A program made the translations under genes and the position numbers. From Isoetes taiwanensis (taxonomy: Eukaryota; Streptophyta; Lycopodiopsida; Isoetales; Isoetaceae): a DNA stretch of 64,000 nucleotides. Positions 34,871 to 47,325 of this stretch are shown here, in pieces (the first letter of the stretch is position 1; each line of letters opens with the position of its first letter). The stretch lies in assembly GCA_021234155.1 (NCBI GenBank), contig JAJEKV010000030.1, positions 2,251,842 through 2,315,841 on the forward strand, written 5' to 3'. The notes beneath the pieces were generated by a model. That model searched no databases and was not told the origin of the DNA. It was given only the letters and a program-made list of their open reading frames with translations.

Positions 34871-37500
34871 TGGTGCCACCCTTATTTGGGGCTTTTGATT
34901 TAGGCCATTGGATTTAGGGGTTTGATCTCGGCCGTTGATTAAAAAGTTAATGTTATTAAATGCCACCTTGAGGTGGCGCCACCTTATATGCTACATAATG
35001 GTCTAGGTTTAGCCACCTATTGATTGCATTTAATGTACGTGATGAGGTGGCATAGCAATATTTAATGACCCATTAGTTTAATGGGAGCATGAGGCCTTGA
35101 AAAGAAATATAGAGAGAAAAAAAAAAAAAGGAAAAAAATTGATTTCTTCGTGGGATTCGAAGTACGACCATCGCTATATAATTCCACCACGTTTTATGCC
35201 AAAGGGGCTTATTTTGTGAGGTGTCATTGGAAATTAATGTGACCTTGTGTAGTGGCACAAAAAATCTTTTGATGTTAGGTTTCGAACAATTTCATTCTGT
35301 GCATGGCGCAGGTGCTACATCGACGGTATGGCAGAGCGTTTGGAACCATTTTCTGAGCCCAGAAGAGTGGCGTCCGAGCCAAACGCCGGCGAAGAAGACC
35401 TCTGGCCTCGGATTCGACCTTCCGGTGTCGCTTTGATCTTCGCGAGTCCGGCTACTATGGCTCCAATCCGGGGTTTGTTGGCCCCTTAACACCCCAAATC
35501 GATCTATCCGGACCGGTTTCGGCCCCACTTGGAGCCATTCCGACCTCTTTGCCTGGATACGAGATACCAAGAATCACTCATTCTTGTGCTATTGCAATCC
35601 AAATTGTATCTTTGGCATGCCTTTGGAAGGCGGAATCAGAGAAGAAATCATGGCCCATGAAGTGTTAAACGGCTTTAAGGTAGAAGTGGAACGAATTGTT
35701 CATGCTCTATCCTAGTTTTTACTTGTGTTTTAACGTAGAATATGGATGTTATCGATTGAAGCGGGGAAAAAGGCAAGTAACATTAGCATTGGATAAAGGC
35801 GACCTATAAGCGGAATACATGATTCGGTTTGGGTTTTGCATCGTAAAGCAGTTGAATAGCTTCAAGGGAAAGGCTACGGTTCATTTAAATACCTAGTGGT
35901 TTAGCTTCAAGCAAAGATTCGATTGCATAGCCGACTTATAAGAACGTAAGCTTTTCTCGAAATAAAACTACACATTCGGATGATCGTTTGAAGTGAAGCA
36001 GAGTGCAAGGGTTTTCTATCGTAAACCTGAAATTAAAGCTATAAAGTTCTGTCTTTTGTTGTTGCTTGCTCTCATATTATTTTGTCTCAGATTTGCATTT
36101 TCTTGCAGGTATATTGCTTTACATTTTACGTGGCATAAACGTGGACCCTCGAAATGTAACATTTCATCCATAAGTATGATGTAGTTTCTTTGAAATTGGC
36201 CATTAACTTCAAGCCACAAGAACATGCATAGTAATATTCGCTTTTCAATACCTGCGAAGCATGTGCAAATATGAGTTTCTTTTAAAACAGAAAAACTTAA
36301 TCTGGACTCATGGTGTAGAATACTGGGATTTATCCAAATAAAACTGTACATTCTGGATCTTTTGGAGCCATAAACATTACATGCTTTAGTTGTAAGCCCG
36401 AAGCAAGCGCAGAATGCAAGGGTTTTCTATCATAGAAACAGAAGCTAAACCTATAAAGTTCTGTGTTTTGGTGTTGCTTGCTCTCATATTTTCAGATTTG
36501 CATTTTCTTACAGGTATATTGCTTTACATTTACGTGGCATAAATGTGGACCCTCGAAATGTAACCTCTTATCAGTTCATTACTCCAATGTGGCTGCCGTC
36601 TAGGGTTCCTGGCAACAAGTGAGAAGGAATCAATGTTTAAATTCGTTCTGTATCCTCAAAGAGGTAACATTCTAACATAATTTTCTTTCTATTAGGGATA
36701 TTACATTGCAGACCATCCATTAATGGCATATAGATATCCAACGAAACCAAATCATATTTTTCCTTCCGCATAGCCTCTAAAGCCTTCGATGCCGTTAGCA
36801 ACAACTTGGGTTGTGAATCCTAACTTGGGTTGTGAATCCTAATCTTTTGAGCATTGATATTGCAACCACCACGTTTACATTGTTGTCTTTTGCGAGCAAA
36901 GTCCTAGGCATCTTTTTACTTTTTATGCTCTGGATTTATGATGCAGGGATAGAAACAGATTGAGGCTGCTGGAACATGCTAGTAGGAGCAATGTTTTCCG
37001 TTAGGGGTTTAGATCACTGAAATGTTAAATAAAACAGTAAAGGTGAATATTAATTCTTTCCTAACTTTACTACGGTGTTTATGTTCTCGTGTCTATTTTG
37101 TTGATGGATCTGCATGATGTTCAACAGGTGTGATTTCGTGTCAGGAGATACGTTCTTAGAAATTTGTAATTTCAACTAGATTTTGGTATTCATCTTTTTG
37201 TGTAAACGTATGCAGATATCAAAACACTATGAGATGTTTTATAGCACTTCGCTATAGCTGAAAGCAGACATTGGCATGGATGTAGGCAGTTGGGATAGCC
37301 TTTGATATATGGTATGGCGTTTTACTTTGATATCTCGCATTCTTCTTTTTGATAGGTCTTTAGATCTTTTAGAGCTGAGCTTTTAGCATCCCTGGTTACG
37401 GCAATGCGCTTGTGCTTTGCACAACTCGTTGCATTTACCCAGCATTTCTAGGTTTTGTATGTTTGCAATTTGCTCCTAGTTTGTTTTTAGTTTTTGCCAT
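34871..37500. other. Region with no confident gene; contains a dispersed 160 bp duplication
   Basis: A GC-richer block at 35,300-35,560 suggests an old retroelement edge without a recognisable domain. The segment 36,001-36,160 is repeated at 36,412-36,564 (about 90% alike), including a pyrimidine-rich stretch ending in tgcaggtatattgc that resembles a splice acceptor and exon start. The remainder is AT-rich without conserved frames. Confidence 0.45.
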
Positions 37501-37682
37501 TTGGTGATTCGGTTTCCTCTGTTGCTATTTCTCTCTCGCGAGGGGCTTTCTTTTTTGGTCGATTTGCAATTCTTGACCCAAAAATTAAAGCTCCTTTATG
37601 TTGAATTTTTTGAATGTGTGTTTTTGCGGAAGCAAGCTCATTTAACCGTAGCATACATAATTTATCGGGTTCATACGCTCAC

Positions 37683-37863
37683 ATTGCTAATAGCTATAAT
37701 GGCACACGATGACACCAATAATTTACCATTTTTTTTCAAAGCTTGTGATTTTGCATTGCGATTGATTCAAGAGTCCATGGATGCTGAAGCTCGAAAGAAC
37801 TTGACTCCAATAAAACTGTGGAAAAAGGCTGCACAATTTGCAATCAAAACTGTTGATCAATAG
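37683..37863 (+). CDS. Short hypothetical ORF
   Basis: From an internal Met (MAHDDTNNLPFFFKACDFAL) the frame runs to a stop at 37,863, giving about 54 residues with a plausible amphipathic helix (KLWKKAAQFAIKTVDQ at the end). The longer upstream frame from 37,501 is Leu/Phe-rich and looks non-coding. It may be the first exon of a decayed gene, but no continuation was identified. Confidence 0.25.
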
Positions 37864-37869
37864 CGCAAC

Positions 37870-40264
37870 TCATTCAAGGTTGTTTTCTCATGCCACTTGA
37901 TATTTCATTCTAGCCAACAAGGAAAATTGGGCCTATGCTTTCCTTATGCATTGGTTAAGAGGAGAATTTTAGTGCTTATGGATGTTTTTGCAAATGCTAG
38001 ATCAAATTGTTGCCCCATGTAAAAAAACCCCTTCTTTTTAACTGGTAGAGCACATCATTATGATGGCACAAAAATCCAGCTTTTATGTGGTTATGCTTTG
38101 TTAGTTCCAGATTGTCTGTCTGCTTGTTTGCTAATACAGACCTGGATTCAGTTGTTAAATCAGAAATTTGTGGATGCCCAAGACCATTCCGGACAAGCAC
38201 CTTTCATGTAAATCTTGGAGGCATTATGTTCAGACAGAAATCAGTTGCTTCATTTGCTAAGAAAGAAGGAGATTCTCTGATATTAAGTACATCTAATTCT
38301 CTACTAAGGGTATGTTCATGGTGAAAACATGTCCTTGTTACCCGAGGAAAGAAACATTAAAAAGATCACTTTCTTATAGATCATACAGAGCACCTTAGAA
38401 TCAACATCTTCTCTATTAATTTGTTTGTTCATGCCATCTTGATTTGAAGCTGATGAGATGAGGCAACATGGGCACGACATTTGTTGAAACCTTTTTTAGT
38501 AGTGTTGAAATCACTGGAATCTTTAATTTGTTTTTCGCTTATGTAGCGTTACGGTATTTGGGCTGACTGGGAAAATCCGTATCTTACACTTGCTCCATTA
38601 GCATACAACTATTTAAATGGAGCATTTAATAAAGTTCTTCATTTTTTTGCAATCATAACTTTCTTTTTGCCTCAAAAATTTCTTTTTTGTCGATTTACTT
38701 CTTAAAATATGTGGGAGACGATAAAGAGAAATGTTGGCAACGTCCATTTCCTTTTTGTGTCAATTGTGGCCCCAATGTGCTTCAAAATGTGAGACATTAA
38801 AAAATCCATTAAAAATAATTGTAGACAACCAAAGACCAATTATCTTCAAATATATGAAAGCTAGATGTCATGATGATAAAGAAGAATGTCAGCATATGCT
38901 AACCACTATCTGTAGCCAAATACAGTTATAAAATGTTCACAAGAGAAGAGAATGCTGCATAAAATATGCTACCATTGCTCAAACAGCTTATATGCACACC
39001 TAATTTTGTAAGCTTTTGATTCAACGAGCAACGTGCAAAATTTATAAAGGAAGGCCATATATCATGATGACCAAATAAAAGTTCATGCAAAAGATGAACA
39101 ATCAAAGTAGCACAAGGCTCATGAGAAATTAAGAAGAAATGCAAGAAAGCAAAGTCTGCTCTGGATATAAAACAACAACCTATTGAGAACGATACGAAAG
39201 ATGTGTGAAGTCGATTTCAGTTGTAACACAAGGTTGCAAATTCGATTATGAACGAGCACTCGTGTGCGAAGTCGATTTCAGTTGTAACACAAGGTTGCAA
39301 ATTCGATTATGAACGAGCACTCGTCATCTTTTACAATAAATTTGCTTTAGACAAATGGAGACACTTCTGTAGTCTAGATGAAGATGTCAATCTAACATTT
39401 TCTTTTGTTGCTTTGATGCGAATGGAGAACTATTTGCAATAGTGGTAGATGAGATATAGCCAATTGGGCAAACATTTTGCCCAAACAATATATGCATGGC
39501 CGACCATGTCAGTACATTGTTAGGCGTGCAAAAGTTGTGTCAAGTAGTTGTTCCACTTCTTATTCAAATTGTTTTTCTGAAGTTCTTGGATTAAATTGCG
39601 CATTGATGCAAATTTGAATTGCAAATAGCAGAATGTTGTTGTATTATGATGCAAGATGGAGGCACCTACAAGCTAGGTCCGCATCGCGACCAAAGATGAC
39701 TTGCTTCCATTGTGCAGATAATGGTCCTCGCATGGTGTCTTATCCAAGGCATCATGTTTTTGTAATGCCCAGGCATTTTGTTCAAATGGCTCTCCTTTTG
39801 GGTATAGAATGTTTTTTAAATTCGGCAATATGTGAATTCTACATAAATTTGCCTGCTAGATAGGCCTTGGCGTTGGGTCTTGAAACTACCAATTCCAGCA
39901 ACTTTTAAGTTTCCAAAAGGAAGGCCATTAGAACCAGGCTTTCAGCATGGCACTTTCCATGGCATTGGACCATTCTTATTCTATGGACGAAGAAACTCTA
40001 ATAAACAATAGCGAGCTTCAGATTGCTAGAAGTTCTAACTTGACCCTCTTACTTTAATTCAAAATGAACTCGATTCTTCACTTAGAAGTCCTAATAAACA
40101 ATAGCGAGCTTCATTGAATGGTTATTAGGCAAAGATATAACTTAAAACTTTATGACTTTGGACTAGATGCATACTGATTGTCATTTGTGCAATTCATAAT
40201 CTTGGATTGTGCTCCTAGATGTTCATAAACCGTAGTTCATAGACCCATTTATAGTATAAAAACT

Positions 40265-40265
<1 letters not shown>
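37870..40265. other. AT-rich region without a confident gene
   Basis: It holds a ~60 bp tandem duplication (about 39,203-39,322, unit with gaagtcgatttcagttgtaa) and a repeated taataaacaatagcgagctt at 40,000 and 40,090. Short frames at 38,085-38,324 and 39,248-39,442 show no recognisable motif. Confidence 0.45.
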
Positions 40266-40266
<1 letters not shown>

Positions 40267-40332
<66 letters not shown>

Positions 40333-40333
40333 A
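40267..40333. repeat. (TA)n microsatellite
   Basis: About 33 TA units with a single interruption near the right end. It sits just before the second copy of the 50 bp direct repeat. Confidence 0.95.
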
Positions 40334-40348
40334 TTTTTAATTTTGTCC

Positions 40349-40398
40349 CCTGCTATGAGAACTAATACCCTACCAACATGCGAAGATGTAGTTTATCT
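40349..40398 (+). repeat. 50 bp direct repeat, copy 2
   Basis: Matches 34,483-34,532 in the same orientation and lies directly before the 1.13 kb tandem array. Confidence 0.75.
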
Positions 40399-40420
40399 CA
40401 ACATGCCTGTATGTTGGCGA

Positions 40421-43400
40421 TGACTTAGGAAGCTAGCTGACAAAAAATCAGAATTTAAGTCCGTACTATGCATTAATTACGAATTTACGAATGTCTTGCT
40501 ACTGCAAAAGCGGGCCTTGACTTCTAAGCGCTACAACGGAGGAGATACAGGTCCAAACTCCATTCCATCAGTTCCCCTTGCTTTGCGTTCTCAAGCGCAT
40601 GTGATCGCCACGCCCCAAGTGCAAAAGACCAAAACTTCGGCAAGACCCAAAACGCAAACCCCGCTAGAACCTAGCAACTCATAGGGTTTATGTTTGGGAG
40701 GCTCTATCCTTGTCGATTCGACTAGGACCTTGGCGCTTGCGTGTCTTGGCGAGGGGGGGTGTTGATGCCAGAGCACGGACCCTAAAACCCACCCGAAGCA
40801 GCGGCTTGCCCCAAAAGTCCTCTCAGAAGGTTCCCCGGGCGACGGACGGGAACTTCCCTCCGAGGAACCGGGTGATCCGTCTCTGCCAATGGACTCGGAA
40901 CATCGACATTGCCCTAGGGACTAAGTTTTTGTGGCCAGAAGCCCACCCCTTCTCGAAGAACCGCCAAACTATCTCATGTGCAACACACTCGTAGTCAATT
41001 GGCCTAGGAGGTGGGCTGAACATACGCAATGTAGGGCGAAGTGTTTCTTTCTTTTGCAAAACTGACCGTGTAACTTGGTCCCTAGGCTAATTTTGGCATT
41101 CTGGACGATGTGGCGAAGTCGAATCGCCATTTCGGAGCCTCCGCAATGTCCGAATGACAAAACACTTTGGTTTCTACTAATCGCCCTAGGGGCGCCAGCG
41201 GTTTGATATGTTCTCGGGACGGATGTTGGATTTTTGGACCTTCTCAGACCAGGTTCCTTGAACAAAGGATTCAACGGCCGGATACGGAACCGAGATCGGG
41301 GAGTGTGGTCTTTAGCGTCGCCCCCGTCGAAAGATATTTGCCGGGGAAAAGGCTGCCTCGGGAAGCTTTTTTGGGGCTCGCCTCCGGGGTTCGGACTCTC
41401 CCCTCTAATGAGGAGGCCTTGCAAGGTCCCGCCTTGTTTGACTTGGGCAAGTCTCGCCTCTCATTTGCCCAACAACAAAGCTGCCCGGACCGTTCTAATG
41501 CAAACTATTTGATCTAAACCTTATCCAAAAAATTTTAAAGTTGGCCTGTGTATGTTATGTTGGCGATGACTTAGGAAGCTAGCTGACAAAAAATCAGAAT
41601 TTAAGTCCGTTACTACTATGCATTAATTACGAATTTCTGAATGTCTTGCTACGCAAAAGCGACCCCTTGACTTCTAACCGCCAGCGGGAGGATTCAGGTC
41701 CAAACTCCATTCCGTCGGTTCCCCTTGCTTGGCGTTCTCAACGCATGTGATCGGCCATGTCCCAAGTGCAAAAGACCAAAACTTCGGCACCCAAAACGCA
41801 AAACCCCGCTTAGAATCTCGGCAACTCATAGGGGTTTACGTTTGGAGGCTCTATCCTTGTCGATTTGACTAGGACCTTTGCGCGTGTGTCTTGATGTAGG
41901 GGTGTTGACGCCGAGACCTAATTCAAAAACCACCGGGCGGCTTGCCCCAAAAAGTCCTCTCGAAGGCCCTCGCGACGGACGGGCAACTTCCCCTCTCGGG
42001 CGTGATCATGCGTTGCCAATGGACTCGGAAGCGTCGACATTGCCTTAGGGACCAAGTTTTGTGGCAGAAGCATACCCTTCGAAGCGCCAAACTATCTCAT
42101 GTGCAACACACTTTCGTAGTCAATTGGCCTAGGAGGTGTTTAGCGAATCTGCAATGTAGGGCGTAAGTGTTTCTTTCTTTTCGAAAACTGACCGTGTAAC
42201 TTGGTCCCTAGGCTAATTTTGGCATTCGGGACGATGTGGCGAAGTCGAATCGCCATTTCGGAGCCTCCGCAATGTCGAATGACAAAAACACTTTGGTTTC
42301 AACACTGTCGCCCGCAGGACGCTTCGCGGTTTGATATGTTCTCCCGGACGGATGTTGGATTTTTTTGGACCTTCTCGGACCAGGTTCCTTGAACAAAGGA
42401 TTCAACGGTCGGATCACGGGAACCAGAGATCCGGGAGTGTGGTCTTTTAGCGTCACGCCCGCCGGCTTTTGCCGGGGAAAGGCTGCCGCCGGGGAAGCTT
42501 TTGGGGCTCGCCTCACGGGGTTCGGACTCTCCCCTCTAATGAGGAGGCCTTGCAAGGTCCTGGCCTTGTTTGACTTGGGCAAGTCTGCCTCTCGGCTGCC
42601 TAACAACAGGCTGCCCGGACCGTTCTAATGCAAACTATTTGATCTAAACCTTATCCAAAAATTTTAAAGTTGGCCTGTATGTTATGTTGGCGATGACTTA
42701 GGAAGCTAGGACGACAAAAATCAGAATTTAAGTCCGTACTATGCATTAATTACGAATTTACGAATGTCTTGCTACTCTAAAAGCGGCCCTTGACTTCTAA
42801 TCGCCACAGCGGAGGAGTCTGGTCCAAACTCCATTCCGTCGGTTCCCCTTGCCCAGCGTTCTCAAGCGCATGTGATGGCCATGTCCCAAGCGCAAAAGAC
42901 CAAACTTCGGCACCCAAAATGCAAAACCACGCTAGAACACGGCAACTCATAGGGGTTTACGTTTGGAGGCCCTATCCTTGTCGGTTGACTAGGACCTTGC
43001 GCCGATGTCTTGGCGTAGGGGGTGTTGAAGCGAACCGCGGACCCTAAAACCACCGAGGCGGCTTGCCCCAAAAGTCCTCTCCGAAGGCCCTCGCGACGGA
43101 CGGGCAACTTCCCCTCTCGGAACCGTGATCTGCCGGGCCGCCAATGGACTCGAGCGTCGACATTGCCTTAGCTTCGAAGAAAGCGCCAAACTATCTCATG
43201 TGCAACACACTTTCGTAGTCAATTGGCTAGGAGGTGGGCAACGAATACTACAATGTAGGGGCGTAAGTCTTTCTTTCTTTTGCAAACCGACCCGTGTAAC
43301 TTGGTCCCTAGGGTAATTTTGGCATTCGGACGATGTGGCTAAGTCGAATCGCCATTTGAACCTCCTTAATGTCGAACGACAAAACACTTTGGTTTCTACA

Positions 43401-46262
43401 CTTTTCGCCCGCAGGGCGCTTGGCAGCGGTTTGATATGTTCTCCGGGGACGGATGTTGGATTTTTTTTTGGACCTTCGGACCAGGTTCCTTGAACAAAGG
43501 ATTCAACGGTCGGATCACGGGGAACCGAGATCGGAAGTGTGGTCTTTTAGCGCGTCGCCCCGTCGGGCTGCCGGAAAGGCTGCCTCGGGAAGCTTTTGGG
43601 GCTCGCCTCATGGGGTTGAACTCTCCCCTCTAATGAGGGAGGCCTTGCAAGGTCCCGGCCTTGTTTGACTTGGGCAAGTGTGCCCGGCTTCGGCTGCCCA
43701 ACAACAGGCTGCCGGGCCGTTCTAATGCAAACTATTTGATCTAAACCTTATCCAAAAATTTTAAAGTTGGCTGTATGTTGGCGATGACTTTAGGAAGCTA
43801 GGTGACAATTGCCCCAAAAGTCCTCTCCGAAGGCCCTGGCGGCGGACGGGCAACTTCCCTCTCCGAACCGTGATGCGTCTACGCCAATGGACTGGGAATG
43901 TCGACATTGCCCTAGGGACCAAGTTTTGTGGCGAAGCCCACCCCTTCTCGAAGAAGCCAAACTATCTCATGTGCAACACCTCGTAGTCAATTGGCCTAGT
44001 GGTCACGAATCTTTTGCAATGTAGGGAGTAAGTGTTTCTTTCTTTTGCAAAGCCCGGCGTGTAACTTGGTCCCTAGGGTAATTTTGGCATTAGGACGATC
44101 TGGCGAAGTCGAATCGCCATTTGAGCCTCCGCAATGTCCGAGCGACAAAACACTTTGGTTTCTACTGCATGTCGCCCTTGGGATGCTTAGCGGTTTTGAT
44201 ATGTTCTCGGGCCCGGATGATGGATTTTTGGACCTTTCGGACCAGGTTCCTTGAACAAAGGATTCAGCGGTCGGATCACGGAACCGAGATCGGGAATGTG
44301 GTCTTTAGCGTCGCCCCGGGCGCTGCGAAGAAAAGGCTGCCTCGGGGAAGCTTTTGGGGCTCGCCTCACGGCTTGAGACTCTCCCCTCTAATGAGGAGGC
44401 CTTGCAAGGTCACAGCCTTGGTTGACTTGGGCAAGTGTGCGGCCCATTTTGCCCAACAACAGGGCTGCCGGACCGTTCTAATGCAAACTATTTGATCTAA
44501 ACCTATGTTGGCGATGACTTAGGAAGCTAGGTGACAAAAACTTCAGAATTTAAGTCAGGTACTATGCATTAATTCAAATTTCACGAATGTCTTGCCCTCT
44601 TGCAAAAGCCCCTTGACTTCTAGCGCACAGCGGGAGGAGTAGAGGTCAAACTCCATTCCGTCGGTTTCCCTTGCTTGGCGTTCTCAAGCTGCATGTGATC
44701 GGCCATGTCCCAAGTGCAAAAGACCAAAACTTCGGCACCCAAAGCGCAAACCACTGCTAGAACACGGCAACTCATAGTGTTTATGTTTGGGAGGCTCTAT
44801 CCTTGTCGATTTGACTAGGACCTTAGCCCGTGTCTTGGCGTAGAGGGTTTTTTGATGCCGAGCCGCGGACCCTAAAACCACCCGGAGGCGGCTTGCCCCA
44901 AAAGTCCTCTCAGAAGGCCACGGCGACGGACGGGCAATTCCCCCTCTCGGGAACCGTGATGTCTGTCTCGCCAATGGACTCGAGCGTCGACAACGCCCTA
45001 GGGACCAAGTTTTGTGGCGAAGCCCACCCCTTCTCGAAGAAGCGCCAAACTATCTCATGTGCAACACACTTTGCGTAGTCAATTGGCCCTAGGAGGTGGC
45101 TGGCGAATCTTGCAATGTAGAGGCGTAAGTGTTTCTTTCTTTTGCAAAACTGGCCGTGTAACTTGGTCCCTAGGGTAATTTTGGCATTCGGACTGATGTG
45201 GCGAAGTCGAATCGCCATTTGGAACCTCCTCCAATGTCCGAGCGACAAAACACTTTGGTTTCTACTTGTCGCCCAGCGGGGCGCCAGCGGTTTGATATGT
45301 TCTCGGACGGATGTTGGATTTTTTGGACCTTCGGACCAGGTTCCTTGAACAAAGGATTCAGCGATTCGGATACGAGGAACGAGATCGGGAGTGTGGTCTT
45401 TGGCGTCGCCCCGGCGGGGCTGCCGAGGAAAGGCTGCCCTCGGGAAGCTTTTGGGGCTCGCCTCACAGGGTTCACACTCTCCCCTCTAATGAGGAGGCCT
45501 TGCAAGGTCTGGCCTTGTTTGACTTGGGCAAGTGTGTGCATTTCGGTGCTTAACAACAGCTGCCGGACCGTTCTAATGCAAACTATTTGATCTAAACCTT
45601 ATCCAAAATTTTTTGAAAGTTGGCTTTGTATGTTGGCGATGACTTAGGAAGCTAGCTGACAAAAACTTCGAATTTAAGTCCGTGCTATGCATTAATTACG
45701 AATTTACGAATGTCTTGCTCTTGCAAAAGCGGCCCTTGACTTCTAAGCGCCTGGCGGGAGGAGTACAGGTCCAAACTCCATTCGTCGGTTTCCCTTTAGC
45801 GTTCTCAAGCTGCATGTGATCGGCCACGTCCCAAGTGCAAAAGACCAAAACTTCGGCACCCAAACGCAAACCACCGCTAGAACACGGCAACTCATAGGGT
45901 TTACGTTTGGGAGGCTCTATCCTTGTCGGTCGACTAGGACCTTGCGCCCGTGTCTTGGCGAGGGAGGGTGTTGGCCTTGAACACGGACCCTAAAACCACC
46001 GGAAGCGGCTTGCCCCAAAAGTCCTCTCTCGAAGGCCACAGCGGCGGGACGAGACAACTTCCCTCTCGGAACCGTGATTGGCTCTGCCAATGGACTCGGA
46101 AACGTCGACATTGCCCTAGGGACCAAGTTTTGTGGCGAGGCCACCCCTTCGAAGAAGCGTAAACAATCTCATGTCCAACACACTCCGTAGTCAATTGGCC
46201 TAGGAGGTGGCATTTGAATCTTGCAATGTAGGGTCCCTAGGGTAATTTTGGCATTCCAAATG
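40421..46262. repeat. Tandem array of a ~1.13 kb unit, about 5.5 copies
   Basis: The anchor ggcgatgacttaggaagcta recurs near 40,427, 41,562, 42,689, 43,780, 44,510 and 45,635, giving periods of about 1137, 1127, 1091, 730 and 1125 bp. The fourth unit (43,780-44,510) has lost about 390 bp. The last is cut at about 46,262, where the CACTA right subterminal repeats begin. Each unit has a GC-rich half with no stable frame. Frames on the - strand share PLNPLFKEPG but are repeatedly shifted. Copies differ chiefly by small indels at CAG, CTG and CCGG-like sites. Confidence 0.85.
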
Positions 46263-46868
46263 ATAGCGGCGTCGGTATTAAATTTTTTTTTCGCGCGTTT
46301 TTTTTCCAAAAAAAAAAGTGGCGTCATTGAACGGCGTTCTTTGGCGTGGCGCTCTGGCGACAATATGCGATGGCGTGGGCGATGCACGCCCGCGGCAAAA
46401 GCTTCTTTGCCGCGTCGGATATTCTAAGCGTCGTTTAATGACATCATGTCGGCGTGGCGGGACACTTTGGCGTGCGGCGGCATGTCGGCAAGCCGCGAAG
46501 GCGGCCCGGGTCGTCGGAGATTTTTAGTCGTCGTTCAGCGGCGTCATGTCGGCGATGGCGAGAACGGTGGCGTGCGGTCGGCATGTCGGCAAAGCCCGCA
46601 GCGGCCGGATGTGCCGCGCCCGGATCCGCGAGGCGACATTAAGCGGCGTTTTGTGCGTGGCACGACACACACGCCCGTGGCGCCCGGCCACACCATGCCG
46701 CGGGCATGGTGGACCGCGTCATCTACGTGTGGCGTCGTTGAGCGACGTCGTGATGCCGTTGAGCGGCGTCCGCCGTCGTCAAACGGCGTTATGTCGTCGT
46801 TCCTCGGCGATTTGGCGTCGTTTCAGCGACCTTAGGGCGTCGTTGAAGGTCGACTATCCCTTGTAGTG
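46262..46868 (-). repeat. Right CACTA terminus with GGCGTCGT subterminal repeats
   Basis: Repeated GGCGTCGTT, GCGGCGT and GTCGTCGTT units run to the terminal CCCTTGTAGTG ending at 46,868. Sequence composition and unit sequence mirror the left terminus at 32,622-33,030. Confidence 0.6.
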
Positions 46869-47325
46869 AAGTGCGGCCGGGTCTCGGTATAGAGCGGAGC
46901 GGTCATTTTTGAAAAACCACTTAAAATTATCAGAAAGATCATACTCTATCACAATATGACATCCAAATATGATAATTCATATGAATAAAGCTTTAAAATC
47001 CAGAAACAACTTAAGAATTAACATAATAGGCAATAATGAATGTTTATAGAAGTGACTTAAGCAACAATTCATAAACTAACATAATTAGAGTATGGGCTTA
47101 AGAAATACAAACTATTTCATGTTCATACTAGCACTTGATCTCAAATTACTTTTGAAGCATCCAATGGATAAGCGCACCACCAAGAACCTGAAGGCATATT
47201 AAATAGACACAACGCAAATTAATCCTCCATAAACAAATAATCGAAAGCAAAGTACTTACTCAATACATGGAAGCCACGCTACGTGTTCGTGATCGTATCC
47301 TACGAAGAACTTCAAGTTCTTCATC

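Larger units (their letters stand above)
32622..46868. mobile_element. CACTA (En/Spm)-type transposon termini bounding a 14.2 kb interval
   Basis: The left end CACTACAAAAATG begins at 32,622. The right end, CCCTTGTAGTG, finishes at 46,868 and is the inverted CACTACAAGGG. Both have several hundred bases of subterminal repeats built on GGCGTCGT/ACGACGCC (32,640-33,030 and 46,262-46,850), a hallmark of this superfamily. The interval holds no TNPD-like transposase but has satellite and AT-rich DNA. It could be one large non-autonomous element, or two deleted elements of the same family. The flanking triplets are ggg and aag, so no 3 bp target duplication is visible. Another block of the same repeats lies inside, at 34,196-34,287. 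Confidence 0.5.

Noticed and set aside
40969-46866. Multiple 100-150 codon ORFs in the 1.13 kb array as a gene family
   Set aside because: Frames shift between copies and are not conserved as protein, so the conserved unit is DNA.
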